A DNA stretch of 64,000 nt from Rheum nobile (GCA_027886185.1 WOAB01000056.1:13330001-13394000); one strand, 5' to 3'. Positions 20,955 through 33,360 are shown, counted from the stretch's first letter. The notes: generated by a model not told the origin, from the sequence alone. Made by a program: numbers and translations.

Positions 20955-21936
20955 TCTTCTTGTATTTTCTTGTTTTTCTCTGTGTTTGCTCTTGTTTCTG
21001 TTGTTGTTCTGAATTTCTTTGTTATGTTGTTTACTTGCTAGTTTTGTCTGTTGTTCTTTGCTATTGTTTTCTGCTGATTTTATTGTTGGTTTCCTGGCTG
21101 TATTCTTTCTTTTGCTTAGGATAGTTTATATTCTGCTTTGCTGGTTTGTTTCTTGTCATTAGTTTCGTTTGTATGTTGTGGTTGTTGGTTCTGTATTAGT
21201 GATTGTAAATAGGACATTGGGCCTTTTTCCCAACCTTGAATAAAAATTTACCATTTGGCTAAAAAAAATAACAGATATAATAGCATTGTTTCTAGCAATA
21301 TATACAACCTATTATAATATCATGTTTTAATCGTATCATTTATAAAATCTATTCCCAAACGAAACAATAATTCATCCCAATTTAATTAACAATTAAAATA
21401 ATTGATAATTAATGGAAACATGGAATGATAAGCAAGAGCGAACCGCCACTTGCCTTAATCGAGATGAATTACAGATGTCGGGTTCCGGGATCTGGCGACT
21501 CGAATCTGAATACGGATTTCTACGATGACGGAATATAAGACGGAACCCTAAGTTAGATACGATACGAAGATACGATATGAAGGAACAAAAACCGAGAAGA
21601 ACGAGAGAAACGAAGGAAATGAATCTCATCCGGGATCGCGGAATTCATCTTCGCAGTCACGGAAGTTCATACCCGCGGTCGCGGATGATCATGTCCGCGA
21701 TCGCGGTCGCCCTTCCGATGACGGCTCCGAAGCTTACCCTCGACGACGACGGCCACTACCTGGCTCGGACGAAAGCTACCTTCAACCACCACTGCAACAC
21801 ACCTCCAGGGCACCTCTAGCGATGCTCCGACGAACTCAAAACTCCGGCGAACTCGAGAAGCTCCGGCGAGAGCACCAACAACGAGAGGGAAAAGGGAGAT
21901 GGAGCTGTGGATGAAGAATGTGAGGCCCAAGCCTCT

Positions 21937-21944
21937 CTTTTATA
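21937..21944 (-). promoter_or_regulatory. LTR TATA box (minus strand)
   Basis: TATAAAAG on the minus strand in the 3' LTR; the same box occurs at 28545-28552 in the 5' LTR. It would drive minus-strand transcription. Confidence 0.55.
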
Positions 21945-22337
21945 GAGCCAAGGAAGCCCAACGCTCGGCCAGCCGAATCGATCGGTATCCCCAGCGGATC
22001 TCCAACCAGCGAAACGCGCAAGAAGACGAAGACGCGACGCTGGGCACTTTTCCGCGGGCGCGGAAAATGTTCCGCGGTCACGGAAAATGCCGCGTTCCGC
22101 CAATTGCCCGGGGAAACGACTAAATACGTGATAAACCCCGAAATGTTTAATATTTGTACCCAAACAAATATTTTGAGCCTCGAAAATACATCGAATGTAT
22201 ATTATAATGCTCAGGGAAGTATTACAGAGATTATACGCGTTACAAAAATTCCAAAATTTCGCCTAACGCGTCCCGAATAATCGACGAGGGTTTGGAAAAT
22301 TACCCAAATACCCTTACTAAAATTGAGGGGTATTACA

Positions 22338-25258
22338 TCACTACCCCCTTAAGAGAAGTTTCGACCCCGAAACTTGGCAGATAACAACTCGGAGATGCGA
22401 CCCTATTCTAAGTTACCCAACTGTATAAGTTTAACCATGCCTAACCCATTTCACACTTGTAGATTGGTTCAGTCATTTCTAAGTTAGAATTTATAAGTTG
22501 GTTCAAATCACAGTTAACGTAAGGTTATCCATAATTTAGACCCTACCCAAACTAAGAGAATTCTATAACTTGCTTTCACCAGACATACATTCTATCACCT
22601 GACCCTTCTATCACCTGACCTCTATGATAATATGAGGATTATTACATTACTACCCCCTTAAAAGAGTTTCGACCCCGAAACTAGCATCGCTAAGCTGAAG
22701 GAACCAGTTTCACCATAATCTCACTACGTGATTTAAATTCCTTAATCATTGCATCCATGCACTTGCTCCTGGAAACGATCTGTTTCCTCAACCATACCAC
22801 TATCTCATATCCTATCTCCATGTACTACACTTGTATTAACGCGTGACTATATCCACATGGTCATAATTATTTTAGGATAATAGTCTCCCAAAATCATCGC
22901 AATAGACTTGCTAAACCTTAAGCATGAGAATACACATTTCTCTTTCACCTTTCTCTAAGCCTCTCTCAGAGTACATACCTTATCTTCCTTAAGTTGATAT
23001 CCTTAAATAAATTTGGTCTTCGTAACCTATATCACCAAAATCGACTATTTATTCAATCATGATTCCACTTACAACATACTGCCTACCTTCCTTACTCTCT
23101 CTAGAACAGATGTGATCATCCACAAGATTACCATTGCCTTTAATTAGCGTATCCATTATAATCTCCAATATAACCTCGCTATATTGCCCTATTCCTCATA
23201 AAGACCTCGATGTCTTCAAATAGAAGAATACAATATTTTTCTACTAACTTTCCTTCGATGATCAGATCCTCAAAGTACATACATAGAATTCAACTATACC
23301 GTAACTTATTACTTCCACTTGTCATATAGGCCTTACTCCTTACATACACGGCTCACCTATTACATGGGTTACCTTAATTACATTTGGCCCTTGTGCCATA
23401 TCTTAACTCAAAATCTTTACGCATGTGATCCAACAATTAATCACACCGCATCCTATGTCTGATTATCTCAATATGATCTAATAATCCATTCCATAAGATT
23501 ATACTCTCGTTTTACCCAAACGTTCCATACGATCACCTTAATAGACATGGGTCACATTTTCCTCAAGTCCACTTGATATCATTCACATACTTACTCTATG
23601 CCACACTATTGACCTTCAAAACCGTAACAAACTTTTACCGGTCGAGTTTTCTATTCACCCATAAATTCTTAAGCAACCAGTTGTCCTTATGCAATTTATT
23701 ATCCCAAATCAAGCACCCTTTTGCTTTACTGATATTTACCATTTATCCAAGATTAACCTAACGTATTCCATTATTCAATCTCTAACTTAAACCTTTAAGG
23801 TTCCTCAATTCTATTTACTCAACAATACCATATTGATGCCTTGCCATCAAATCAATCACTTCGCGTCCTAACTCCTTCAATGGGTACATACAAGTAACAT
23901 TTGTTACTTTACTCCTTAAACGTACATACGACAATTTCTCATGCTACATCCTTTTGTTTATCGAAATCCTCTAAATAACTAGGCCCTACACCATCCCCTT
24001 TTAATTTCAAGTGGGCTTTCTCCCAATACAAACGTTCACAACTTAATTTTCCAAAAAGTGCTATATCATTGGCCTTATAGACGTCACATTCTCTTCAAAA
24101 ATCCGCATCTCAGACCTTGCAAATCTCTAGATATCATAACTCCCTATCCCTCGAAGGTACAATTCACTGTTTCAATTCCTTGGCCCAATTAAATTTGGCC
24201 CTAAAACTCACTTCCCATTCAAAACCTTTAGTTTCCTCAAAACAAGATCGTGATAAATCGATTAGCACAATTGTGGCTAATCACGTTATTTCCCTAAATG
24301 TGACATCCAATCGCCTTAACAGATATCGATCACTCTCCATCCAATCCTTATGTCGTTTCTTCTAGGAAAGCCTCATAACTAAACCTCAGATAAAACCTCC
24401 AAAAATAATACTTATGGCTTCACACCTTTAGCCTTTCCGAAAGCTTAGACCCCTGGGTCCATACTGAGCATACTCATTTACAAACTCCATCACCATAACC
24501 CTTGGGTTCTAACATTCTACTCAAGGTCGTAACAGAGTACAATCTGCTTAGAGAAACTGAATTCCCTATGAACTATCTCTTATAAAAATTTATTCTCTTC
24601 TCAGCAATCTATCCACTTAGACGACTATAGTATGACATCACAACTAGGCATTCCGAACTTCATATAGTTCATTCCTATGTGTTTTGATCAGAACAAATGC
24701 TTAGGGTACACATATGAGGAGAACATTCTTAATCCCATAGAGCATTAACCACATACATTTGTTTCCTCAACATTAAGGAATTTTGGTAAAACTCAACTTA
24801 TGAGATAACGCTCGTTACCTCGGCGAAGGGAGTAATTAATGTCATACCGTTGTGACATTACTCCAAGAATAAAGAGAGATTCCTAAGAATGGGTCTATGA
24901 ATACATTAATAGAGTCGCCCCTAGTGTTAACCATGTAGGGAACGAACACCTCGGCTCCATACATTACCCCTCCTTTATGAGTCCTGACAGCCTTTATCCA
25001 TACGTGACATAACTGTTTTTGGAACTCATGGAGTCTTGTATGAACGAACAATTTGCAATAGTAATGAATTTAGTAATTTCCAGAACAAGGAAACACTTCT
25101 TTATTATTCAAAACATTACATAGAACAACTGATAGAAAGTCGAATACACAGATTACTAAACTATGGAGACTATCGACACAAGTCATCGCTCCTTATTCTA
25201 AAAAGCCTTATAAAATACTACCACTCGTACAAAGCTTCCCTCCCATCGGGGTGACATA
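22338..25258 (-). other. Non-coding interior of the LARD-like element, with duplicated polypurine tract
   Basis: No frame longer than about 80 codons and no retrotransposon domain on either strand. The polypurine tract (complement of CTACCCCCTTAAG at 22341-22353) borders the LTR. A second tract-like block with the same downstream flank (CTACCCCCTTAAAAG then TTTCGACCCCGAAACT) occurs at about 22650-22682, as if an earlier LTR junction was partly copied. The rest is AT-rich filler. The same filler appears, degraded, at 47328-48180. Confidence 0.7.
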
Positions 25259-26005
25259 TCACAAAGAGTCATTGCTCTTGACCCGAAGATTCCATAGGCC
25301 TTTATCACGAGTAGCAGACTGCCCCGAAACAGATACTTCCGCCCCTGGGTTCTGTCCACTGCCAACTTTTGAGGCCTGATTTGCTTGAGTTGGCCTTAGG
25401 TCCTTCTTCCTACAGTATGCCTTCATGTGGCCTTCCCTCCCACATTTGTAACATACCTGCGTCATCTTTTGGCAACTAGGGCTCTTGTGCCCAGCCTTAC
25501 CACAGTTGTGGCATTGAATCCCGCCGCTATTCCAGCCCGGGCCCTTGGTGGAAACAGACGGAGTTGTCTTGGTCCTAGTACGACTAGACTTCTCGAACTT
25601 GGTGGGCGACGCCGTCCGCTTGAATGAGCCAGCCCTGCGATTCTGTTGCCCACTCTTTGCCTTAATTTGTGCCTCCACACTAGCTGCGACTTGAGGTATG
25701 GGGGCCGCTTGGACTTGCAGTATCATCTAGGCTGTTAATACTTCGACCACTAGCCCCACTATCTGCCCAATGGTCATCGCATTTAGTATGATCGGGGCAT
25801 GAGGTGGAACTCCCCTTGCAGCTTGGGGGTCTGCTTGTCCCTGATGAATATCTTGTTGCAGGGTCGGGTCATTATTATGTGACCCGGATCCCGCGTCTTC
25901 CCCTTGTGGAGTAGCACTTCTCAGTCGAATTCGAGAATCGTTGCTAGGACTTTCGTTAGCTGCTTGGTTGGTGGATCGGGTGTCCATTATCTGCTGATGA
26001 ACCAT
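25259..26005 (-). pseudogene. Truncated gypsy gag: N-terminus fused to zinc knuckles, capsid lost
   Basis: The first 92 residues (MVHQQIMDTRSTNQAANES...) resemble the start of gypsy gag (compare MVNTRNT at 34629) and end in a stop at 25727. The next frame has a basic linker and two perfect CCHC knuckles (CHNCGKAGHKSPSC, CYKCGREGHMKAYC). The capsid core, about 250 residues in the gag at 34629, is absent between them. The pieces would bind RNA but could not build a particle. Confidence 0.8.
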
Positions 26006-26664
26006 AACGTTAGTTTAGAACTTTTCCAACTTGTACATGACACTGAGTCAATTACGTTATGATACGATTTATAAGGGTCAAAACTAATAACTCTATATCA
26101 GTCTGACTGGTCCACCACCATTAATCGCAGAAACGGCCTTTAGTCTGACTTGTTTGGAAAGTGGAAACTCTAGGAATGTCAACCTTTAAATGTCATTCCA
26201 TCTTTAAGGAGAAACGATATTCCTACGAACGGATCTAAGGAATAAGTAGCAACTTGAATCTTGCAGAAGTTTGAAAACCACTTATTATAAAACTTTACAC
26301 TTTCAAACTTTATACTTTATACTACTACCCCTTTTATATAAAAATAATTATTATAAAGTTAGTTTCTCAACCAGTGATATGATTATCACAAACTTTTACC
26401 AAGACCAAAATCACACCTTTAAGTTACAATCATAAAGTTAATTTAATCGCTTATAACACGACATTTTATAAATCAATTATAAATAGCTTTTGAAATTCAA
26501 ATAGCTAAATCATTATTTTAAATTCCAAGGAGTAAATAAAACTTTTAAATCCAACAGTTAAATCCTCAAAATTCTTTTTAATAGAAAATAGGTTGAAAAT
26601 AGTTTCGAAATTATTTTTCGAAAATTCTCAAACCTAACAATAGGCCAAGAATTTTAAAACCGTT

Positions 26665-26676
26665 GCTCTGATACCA
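26665..26676 (-). other. Primer-binding site, initiator tRNA-Met (minus strand)
   Basis: Complement of TGGTATCAGAGC, four bases inside the 5' LTR end at 26681. It matches the 3' end of plant initiator tRNA-Met, the usual primer for gypsy elements. Confidence 0.85.
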
Positions 26677-26680
26677 TAAC

Positions 26681-28945
26681 TGTAACACCCTCGACTTATT
26701 GTCGGAAATGCCACACCCTAGTGACCTCAGACGTTGTTGTCCGATGTCACCCAAGGCTTTAATCGGAACAATTAATCTTAAATAAACATAATAAACAACG
26801 AAAGGGTAAACAGCGAAATACATTTAAATATAAAAACTGAACCCTTTTATTAAAAGATCCCTCATTAAACGAGAGTATCGTTTTACAATAGAGTGAAAAT
26901 TACAGCGGAAGACTTTTAAATTATACAGCGGAAGACTTTAAGAATAAACCTATTACATTACTAGGCTATAAAAATATTCATTAAAGTAATACTTGACGAC
27001 CTTGAAATACTGGCACTTAAATCTGCAACTGCAAGCCTCTTCTTCAACTGGTTACTTCAAGATTTCGAGAACCAACCACTAATGTGCCGTATAGGACGGA
27101 TGACACCAGCCAACCAAGCAAGGAATAAAACCCAGTTGGTTAGTCTCATGAAAGACCATGCAAGGGTGAAAACAGAATGGTTCTAGTGATCGTAACCGTT
27201 TACTATCATTGTCGCTCGAATAAATACCGAAGGAACGATACATAACCCGGAACTTTCACGGAATGATTTAATTTTAGACATGCACTGAAAAGAAGACTCC
27301 AAAGGAAATGAGCCTTATGGGAAACGTATGAAGAGAAGACTCCAAAGGATTGAGTCTCACGGGAAAGTATGACAAATGTTTGGGAACGTTATAATTTCAC
27401 ACAAGCGTTTAAAAATGACTTGATCATTTGGGTCAACGACCAACCTCACCGCGCAATGCGAATCCAGATTGGAAAGAAGACTTACTCTAACCGAAGTCCG
27501 GGCGGTTTCCACGTTGTACTCCTCGCCCGATGGTATATTAATTATGTGCACAACGGCACTCATCTTGTATAATTCTAAAACATATATTCACGTTAAAGCT
27601 TTTATCACATATCATCTCGATACGAGAGATATCTTGGGAATATTTCCCGAATGTTTGGCACCAGCTGTGTGCACCTCCCCTATACTCGGATAGGGGACAG
27701 TCATGACCAGGGAAGGGTGTTAGGGCTTGGACATCCTATCCACCACGGTTATAAAGAAACGGCTAGACCTCGCAAGGTACTTAGTGTTCCTACGAATACT
27801 CGTTCTAACTACATATGTATAAGTTCACACATAAAATCCACACCAATACCATCATGGTAATAACAGATATAATAGCGTTGTTTCTAGCAATATATACAAC
27901 CTATTATAATATCATGTTTTAATCGTATCATTTATAAAATCTATTCCCAAACAAAACAATAATTCACCCCAATTTAATTAACAATTAAAATAATTGATAA
28001 TTAATGAAAACATGGAATGATAAGCAAGAGCGAACCGACACTTGCCTTAATCGAGACAAATTACAGATGTCAGGTTCTGGGATCTGGCGACTCGAATCTG
28101 AATACGGATTCCTACGATGACGGAATATAAGACGGAACCCTAAGTTAGATACGATACAAAGATACGATACGAAGGAACAAAAACCGAGAAGAACGAGAGA
28201 AACGAAGGAAATGAATCTCATCCGCGGTCGCGGAGTTCATCTCCGCAGTTGCGGAAGTTCATACTCGCGGTCGCGGATGATCATGTCCACGGTCGCGGAT
28301 GATCATGTCTGCGGTCGCCCTTCCGACGACGGCTCCGAAGCTTACCCTCGACGACGACGGTCGCTACCTGGCTCGGACGAAAGCTACCTTCAACCACCAC
28401 TGTAACACACCTCCAGGGCACCTCTGGCGATGCTCCGATGAACTCGAAACTCTGGCAAACTCGAGAAGCTCCAGCGAGAGCACCGACAACGAGAGGGAAA
28501 AGGGAGATGGAGTTGTAGATGAAGAATCTGAGGCCCAAGCCTCTCTTTTATAGGGCAAAGGAAGCCCAACGCTCGGCCAGCCGAATCGATCGGTATCCCC
28601 AGCGGATCTCCAACCGGCGAAACGCGCAGGAATACGAAGACGCGACGCTGGGCACTTTTCCGCGGGCGCGGAAAATGTTTCGTGGTCACGGAAAATGCCG
28701 CGTTTCGCCAATTGCCCGGGGAAACGACTAAATATGTGATAAACCCCAAAATGTTTAATATTTGTACCCAAACAAATATTTTGAGCCTCGAAAATACATC
28801 AAATGTATATTATAATGCTCAGGGAAGTATTACAGAGATTATACGCGTTACAAAAATTCTGAAATTTTGCCTAATGCGTCCCGAATAATCGACGAGGGTT
28901 TGGAAAATTACCCAAATACCCTTACTAAAATTGAGGGGTTTTACA
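26681..28945 (-). repeat. 5' LTR of the LARD-like element (2265 bp)
   Basis: Uninterrupted counterpart of 14797-22337. It shows the pre-insertion form of the LINE target (about 27855-27880), a minus-strand TATA box at 28545-28552, and a GC-rich cluster of about 20-bp units at 28219-28318. Confidence 0.88.
28545..28552 (-). promoter_or_regulatory. LTR TATA box (minus strand)
   Basis: TATAAAAG on the minus strand in the 5' LTR, about 400 bp from the upstream end of the LTR; equivalent to 21937-21944. Confidence 0.55.
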
Positions 28946-28950
28946 CGAGC

Positions 28951-30866
28951 CCCGTCCCTTTTCGACGGTCGAGGATTTGGGGAGGGATGATACGCCTCCC
29001 TCCCCCGTTCCTGAGGCAGGGGGACCCGTACCCGAGCCAGCGGCCCACCTCCTCTCGTGGCAGTGCGGCTCATGAGGGGGAGGAGCAGGAGGAGGCGTGG
29101 ATGTCAGGAGGTCCTTGGTCACACAGTCTCCTGGTGATATACCTGACGCACGTCACTGGCGTTATTTGGACGCATACGGAGCGACTTACGCACGACCCTC
29201 CCCTGCCACCCGTGGATCCGATCTGGTACGTATTTGATCAAATATTTAAATAATAAGAATTTAATATTGTAATTAATAATATTTTTATTTTATTGGGTTT
29301 CAGTTGAGGAAGATACTAAAGCCATACACTCGGCACCCGTATTTCTCCGCGATCCACCAGTTCCAGAGGCAGGATCCGGATTCGTGGTGGTCGTTGGTGC
29401 AGCGGAGCGGCATCACATCCCTGGGGTCCCTGGAGTTCCGTCGGATGGACCCCGTGTTGATATCGTCGTTCGTGGAGCGGTGGAATCAGGAGACGAAATC
29501 TTTCCAATTTCCGTTGAGGGGATCACAATCACACTCCACGACGTCTTCCACATTTTGGAGATTCCCATATATGGGACGGTGGTGGTATCTGATATGTCTG
29601 ACACCGAGCTATTTGCCGATGCATCGGTGATGCTTGGGATCGATGTAGCGGTCGTCTCGCAGATGACATCAAGTAATAATTTCTATACCTATTTATTATT
29701 TATTTAATATATTTTAATTAAAATGTTATTGATAGACAGTATATGGTTTTATTTCTTTTTTCAACTGGCGGCTTTGCGATCAACACAACATTGAAGAATC
29801 ATTGTACCTTATTATATGAAGCGGCCTAGAGGTGATATATCTGTAGTTCTATTAATATTAGGGTTTCTAATTATTATTTTTATACATTTTATAATTAAAT
29901 AAATATTACTAATTTCAGGGACGAGCGTCATATTGCTTCGATGTACTTGCTCATGCTGATGGGCAGTAAGTACCATCTTCACAAACAAGTTGGGGCAGAA
30001 GGTGAATGCGAAGTATTTGTCGCTCCTCCTCGACCACGACCGCACCGGCCGTTATGCATGGGGTGTTGGTGTCCTGGCCAACCTGTATCGGCATTTGGGT
30101 CAGGCATCGCGGGCCTAGGCACAAGGATTGGTCGGATGTCCGTTGCTTCTGAGGATAATAATTTATTTTTTCCGGTTTATTGTTTTAAGTATAAATGCTA
30201 ACAATTATATGATTTTTTGTACATACGTGGATTTGGTCCTAATTTCACGCCTTCCGGGGTCACACGTCACCTGACTTGGAGCACATGGGGGTACACGGGT
30301 GGGAGCCAGTGCCAGGAGGCCGGGAGGGAGGCTCCTCAGGGCAGTGACTCGGATCACCTTATCTCCTTGCGTCGGGTTATCGACGCATGGAAATCCCAAC
30401 GTTTCGTTCGAATTTCGGGTTTTTCGATTATTTTTGTGTTGTGACTCTGTTTTTATTTATTTCAGGTGCGGTGGAAACCGTGGGGAAAGCTAAACTTCAG
30501 CGATCCGAGGTACGCTCTGTCGCTATATCGAGGTGTTATCGAGTTTTTTGACGTGCGAGGGTTGTATCTGCCCGACCAATGCCTTCGCCAGTTCGAGTAC
30601 AAGCAGTGTATCCCGCAGGCGCCACCAGAGCCCAATAGAGCTATCCGACATGCGGCCCTGAGGTCGTATAAAGTGGAGTATGGGGATGAGCATTGTCTTT
30701 AGGATGCGGGCCCAAGGCCGTTGATCGAGCTACATGATCTTATCACGTCCACCTTCGCGTAGGATTGTGACGAGGCATACCTCGATTGGTTTGACCAGGT
30801 GTCTCATCCATATTTGGATTTCCGCTCGCCCAGACATGACCCACATGTGGTTGAGCATATGATTTT
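28951..30866 (+). pseudogene. PMD gene 1, plant mobile domain exons (decayed)
   Basis: Continues 14520-14796 after one copy of the target site. Likely exons: 28951-29225 (proline/acid-rich, GT donor), 29304-29672 (after TTTCAG), 29929 to about 30165, about 30232-30425 and 30466-30866. Domain signatures of the PMD (MAIL1/MAIN-like) family are SSFVERWNQETKSF, GITITLHDVFHILEIP, YAWGVGVLANLYRHLG and FFDVRGLYLPDQCLRQFEYK. A one-base frameshift near 29505 separates the first two motifs, and a TAG at 30700 and another near 30760 interrupt the end. PMD proteins include host silencing factors and many transposon-borne relatives; this copy is next to MULE sequence and is probably transposon-derived. 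Confidence 0.75.
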
Positions 30867-31014
30867 TTTTCCAAACTAGGCTCATTTTGCAAACTTATTC
30901 TTCAAATAGGCGCGAAACTAAACTTATTCTAGAAATAGGCTGGCGTTGTAGCTTCGATAAAAGTCGCTTCTTGAAGCAACGACTCATCAACAATGAGTCG
31001 TCGAACACAACATC
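30867..31014. repeat. Candidate MULE left subterminal hairpin region
   Basis: Contains two related AACTTATTCT-AATAGGC blocks, then alternating AGTCG and CGACT motifs. AGCTTCGATAAAAGTCG (30950-30966) is mirrored by CGACTTTGGTCGAAGCT at 41740-41756, now separated by the Tekay insertion. Similar modules recur at 62340-62766. The last five bases (ACATC) are the Tekay target site. Confidence 0.45.
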
Positions 31015-33356
31015 TGTAACACCCCTCAATTTATAAGAATTTTTGGAATTTTTCTAACTCCTGAATTACTAGACGGATTAATTTCTGAAGAGTTTTGGAC
31101 TTTCTGTAAGAGGTTTGAACTCTGTAAATTTTTCCGAGTATTATAAAACACAGTTGAAGTGTATTCGGGGTTAATTTGACGTTTATGTACGAATATATTT
31201 AACCCGGAGTTAAGAAATTTAAACCAAGCCGAGTCCGGATAAGGATTAACGAAGTCGGCCTTAAAACCGCGACTCACCGCGATTGACCGCGATCAACCGC
31301 GATACACCGCGACCGGCCGCGCTCGCGGTAACGCCTTTTGTTGAGCAGTGTCGTCTTCCTCAAAGGCGATTACTGTAGCTCTGTTCCTTTGATTTTTCTG
31401 GAAGGACAGGTGGCTCTCCAGCTGGCTTGGCTTGTGTTCCCTTGTTTCCTGCGTGTTTCCCTTGGTGAGGCTCAGATTTTCAGTATAAAAGGGGGTGGAA
31501 CCAATCCGAGAGTTGCCTTCGTCTTCCTCCTTGAGCTCTCTCTTTTCTCTGGTTTTTGCCCACTGAAATTCGCCATTTTCGTGCCTTTCGAGCTCGATTC
31601 GAGTGATCCCAAGGATTGGTAAAGCTTGCCCAAGTGTTAGGGAAGGCTTACAAGTGTTTTGTGATCGATTTGAATGCAAAACGAGGCCTCCACGAATCGG
31701 GTAAATTCCCCTCCCCGCCATGGAAGCTGTCGAAGCTTTGCCACTGTTGATGAACCGCGACTGGCCGCGACTTGCCGCGATCGCGGTAAGGGCGTCCGAG
31801 TCGTGTGTCTTGTGGTTTGGCTTTGGGCTTGGCTCGATTCCTTTGATTTCTTTTCCTATTCTTTTAGATTCATATGTAAGTGTATGGAATCTAACTTAGG
31901 GTCTCGTTTTGGATCGTTCCAATGGGATTTTTATCCAGGTTTCGTTCCAGATTCAAGATTCAGGACCCGTTCTTAAGAAGTTGTCTTAGCAATCGTCTAT
32001 TCTAAGGCAAGTGGCGGTTCGCTCTTGCTCATCATTCCATACTTCAATTAATTATCAATTGTTTGTTGTTAATTAATTTGGGATGATTTCTTGTTTATGT
32101 TGGGAACAGTTTTGATCAATTATTTGATAAAAGAAGTGCTATTATAATAGGTTGTATATTGCTAGATACAGCGCTATTATATTCATAATGGTTTTGTTGT
32201 GGATTTTAAAGGTGAAATTCATATAAAAAGATTATAATAGGTTGCATATACTGTTAGTGGCAACGCTATTTTAATATATATATATATATATAGATTGTTA
32301 GATCTATGATGTTGGCCATGTTGGCTTTGATGTGGATTATTATTGGGCTGAACTGTTAGTTAGCACGAGTATTCGTAGGAGCGCTTGGACTCTGCGAGGT
32401 CCATTCGTTTCTTTATAACTGGCAAATAACAGGGCATTCAAGTCCCTATGCCAAACTTCTGGTCATGACCAACCGTGTTGTGGATTGAGGTTTGGACTCT
32501 GCGAGGTCCATTCCTTCGATGTATGTCCCTCATGACGACACATATATCTAAAAGCTTATAACGTGATGTGTGCTTTGGAATTTAATAAGATAAGTGCCGT
32601 TGTTGCACATAATTAATGTACCTTGGGCGAGTAGTGTAGCTAAGCGCTAGTGCAGTTAGGAAAAACTCGTCTTAGTTATAAATCGCTCGTATGCGATGCT
32701 GTGATTATGTGTTAGTATGTTTGTTTAAGTTCCCCAACATTTGTCATATTTTCCTATAAGGCTCATTTCATTTGGAGTCTTCTTTTGGGATTGATTGCTG
32801 TGAGACTCAGACTCCAGAATCTTCTCTTGTTCATGATGTTTTATATATTCTAGTAGGAGTATGATGGTTGACTAGCGTACTCGGTTATTATTCGAGGGAC
32901 GATGAGTCTAACCTAATACGACTGCTTCGAACCACTCTGCTTTGTACCCTTGCGTAGTCTTTCATTAGACTGACCAATCTTTATATTCCTTGCATGGTTG
33001 GCTGGTGTCATCCGTCTGTTTCGGCACATCAGATAAATTAAGGATTTGAGAAGGCTAGAAGCGACTAGAAGAATGAACGATGTTTGATAAACTGTTTGTT
33101 TAAGATTTCCGCTGTGTATTATTGTATTTTGTTAAGATTTCCGCTGTAAACTTTGCTGTTATGCATTTTGTTGTACGTGGGAATGGTTGTATTCCCAGTA
33201 CATTGACTTTGTAAAAGTTGTAATATATGGCAATATAAGCCGTGATTTGATTTTATATCAACTGTAAAAGCCTGGGGTGACTTCGTGACGTTGAATCCGG
33301 GGTCATCGGCGGTAATACTTTCAATTGTCAAAATCTTGCGATTTGGGGGTGTTACA
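31015..33356 (+). repeat. 5' LTR of Tekay-type element (2342 bp)
   Basis: TGTAACACCCC to GGGGGTGTTACA. TATA box at 31484. Two clusters of CCGCGA decamers lie at 31266-31332 and 31756-31788, and a TA microsatellite at about 32273-32292. Conserved ORFs such as 31338-31622 are chance frames shared with the other LTR. Confidence 0.95.
31484..31492 (+). promoter_or_regulatory. LTR TATA box
   Basis: TATAAAAGG, about 470 bp from the LTR start; expected to set the start of the element's genomic RNA. The two GC-rich decamer clusters lie about 150 bp upstream and 270 bp downstream. Confidence 0.65.
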
Positions 33357-33360
33357 GATT

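Larger units (their letters stand above)
15990..21266 (+). mobile_element. L1-type LINE, nearly full length
   Basis: A non-LTR retrotransposon of about 5.3 kb with a GC-rich 5' leader, ORF1, ORF2 and an A8 tail after AATAAA (about 21238). Flanks are an imperfect target duplication of about 15 bp containing CAGATATAATA (ending at about 15989, and again at about 21270-21282); the other LTR (27860) has this sequence once with no insertion. ORF1 and ORF2 overlap by eight bases. One frameshift with a stop near 19028-19040 splits ORF2; otherwise the frames are open, so the insertion is fairly recent. No RNase H domain follows the RT. Confidence 0.9.
14797..22337 (-). repeat. 3' LTR of the LARD-like element, interrupted by a LINE
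   Basis: Runs from TGTAACACCCCCGG to TTGAGGGGTATTACA, colinear with 26681-28945 except for the LINE at 15990-21266. It contains a GC-rich repeat cluster (21630-21715) and a TATA box on the minus strand. Short ORFs such as 21577-21819 or 15585-15809 recur in the other LTR and are not genes. Confidence 0.85.
14797..28945 (-). mobile_element. Non-autonomous gypsy element (LARD-like) with LINE nested in its 3' LTR; TSD CGAGC
   Basis: The ends TGTAACACC (14797) and GGTTTTACA (28945) are flanked by a perfect CGAGC duplication (14792-14796, 28946-28950). On the minus strand: 5' LTR 28945-26681, initiator-Met primer site, a truncated gag, about 2.9 kb with no coding content, polypurine tract, 3' LTR 22337-14797. 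With the LINE removed the LTRs are 2264 and 2265 bp. No protease, RT or integrase is present, so movement would have needed enzymes from a related element. LTR divergence is visibly higher (a few percent) than in the 31015 element, so this insertion is older. Confidence 0.85.

Noticed and set aside
21577..22163. Overlapping ORFs on both strands, repeated at 28211-28771
   Set aside because: GC-rich part of the LARD-like LTR; frames open on both strands by composition.
31266..31332. CRISPR-like array of short repeats
   Set aside because: Units are 10 bp with no unique spacers, inside a plant LTR.
31338..31976. ORFs of 94-142 codons on both strands, repeated at 39672-40355
   Set aside because: They lie in both LTRs of the Tekay element; identity reflects LTR identity, and no protein family is recognisable.
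32273..32292. TA dinucleotide run (also at about 40652)
   Set aside because: Ordinary microsatellite shared by both LTRs.
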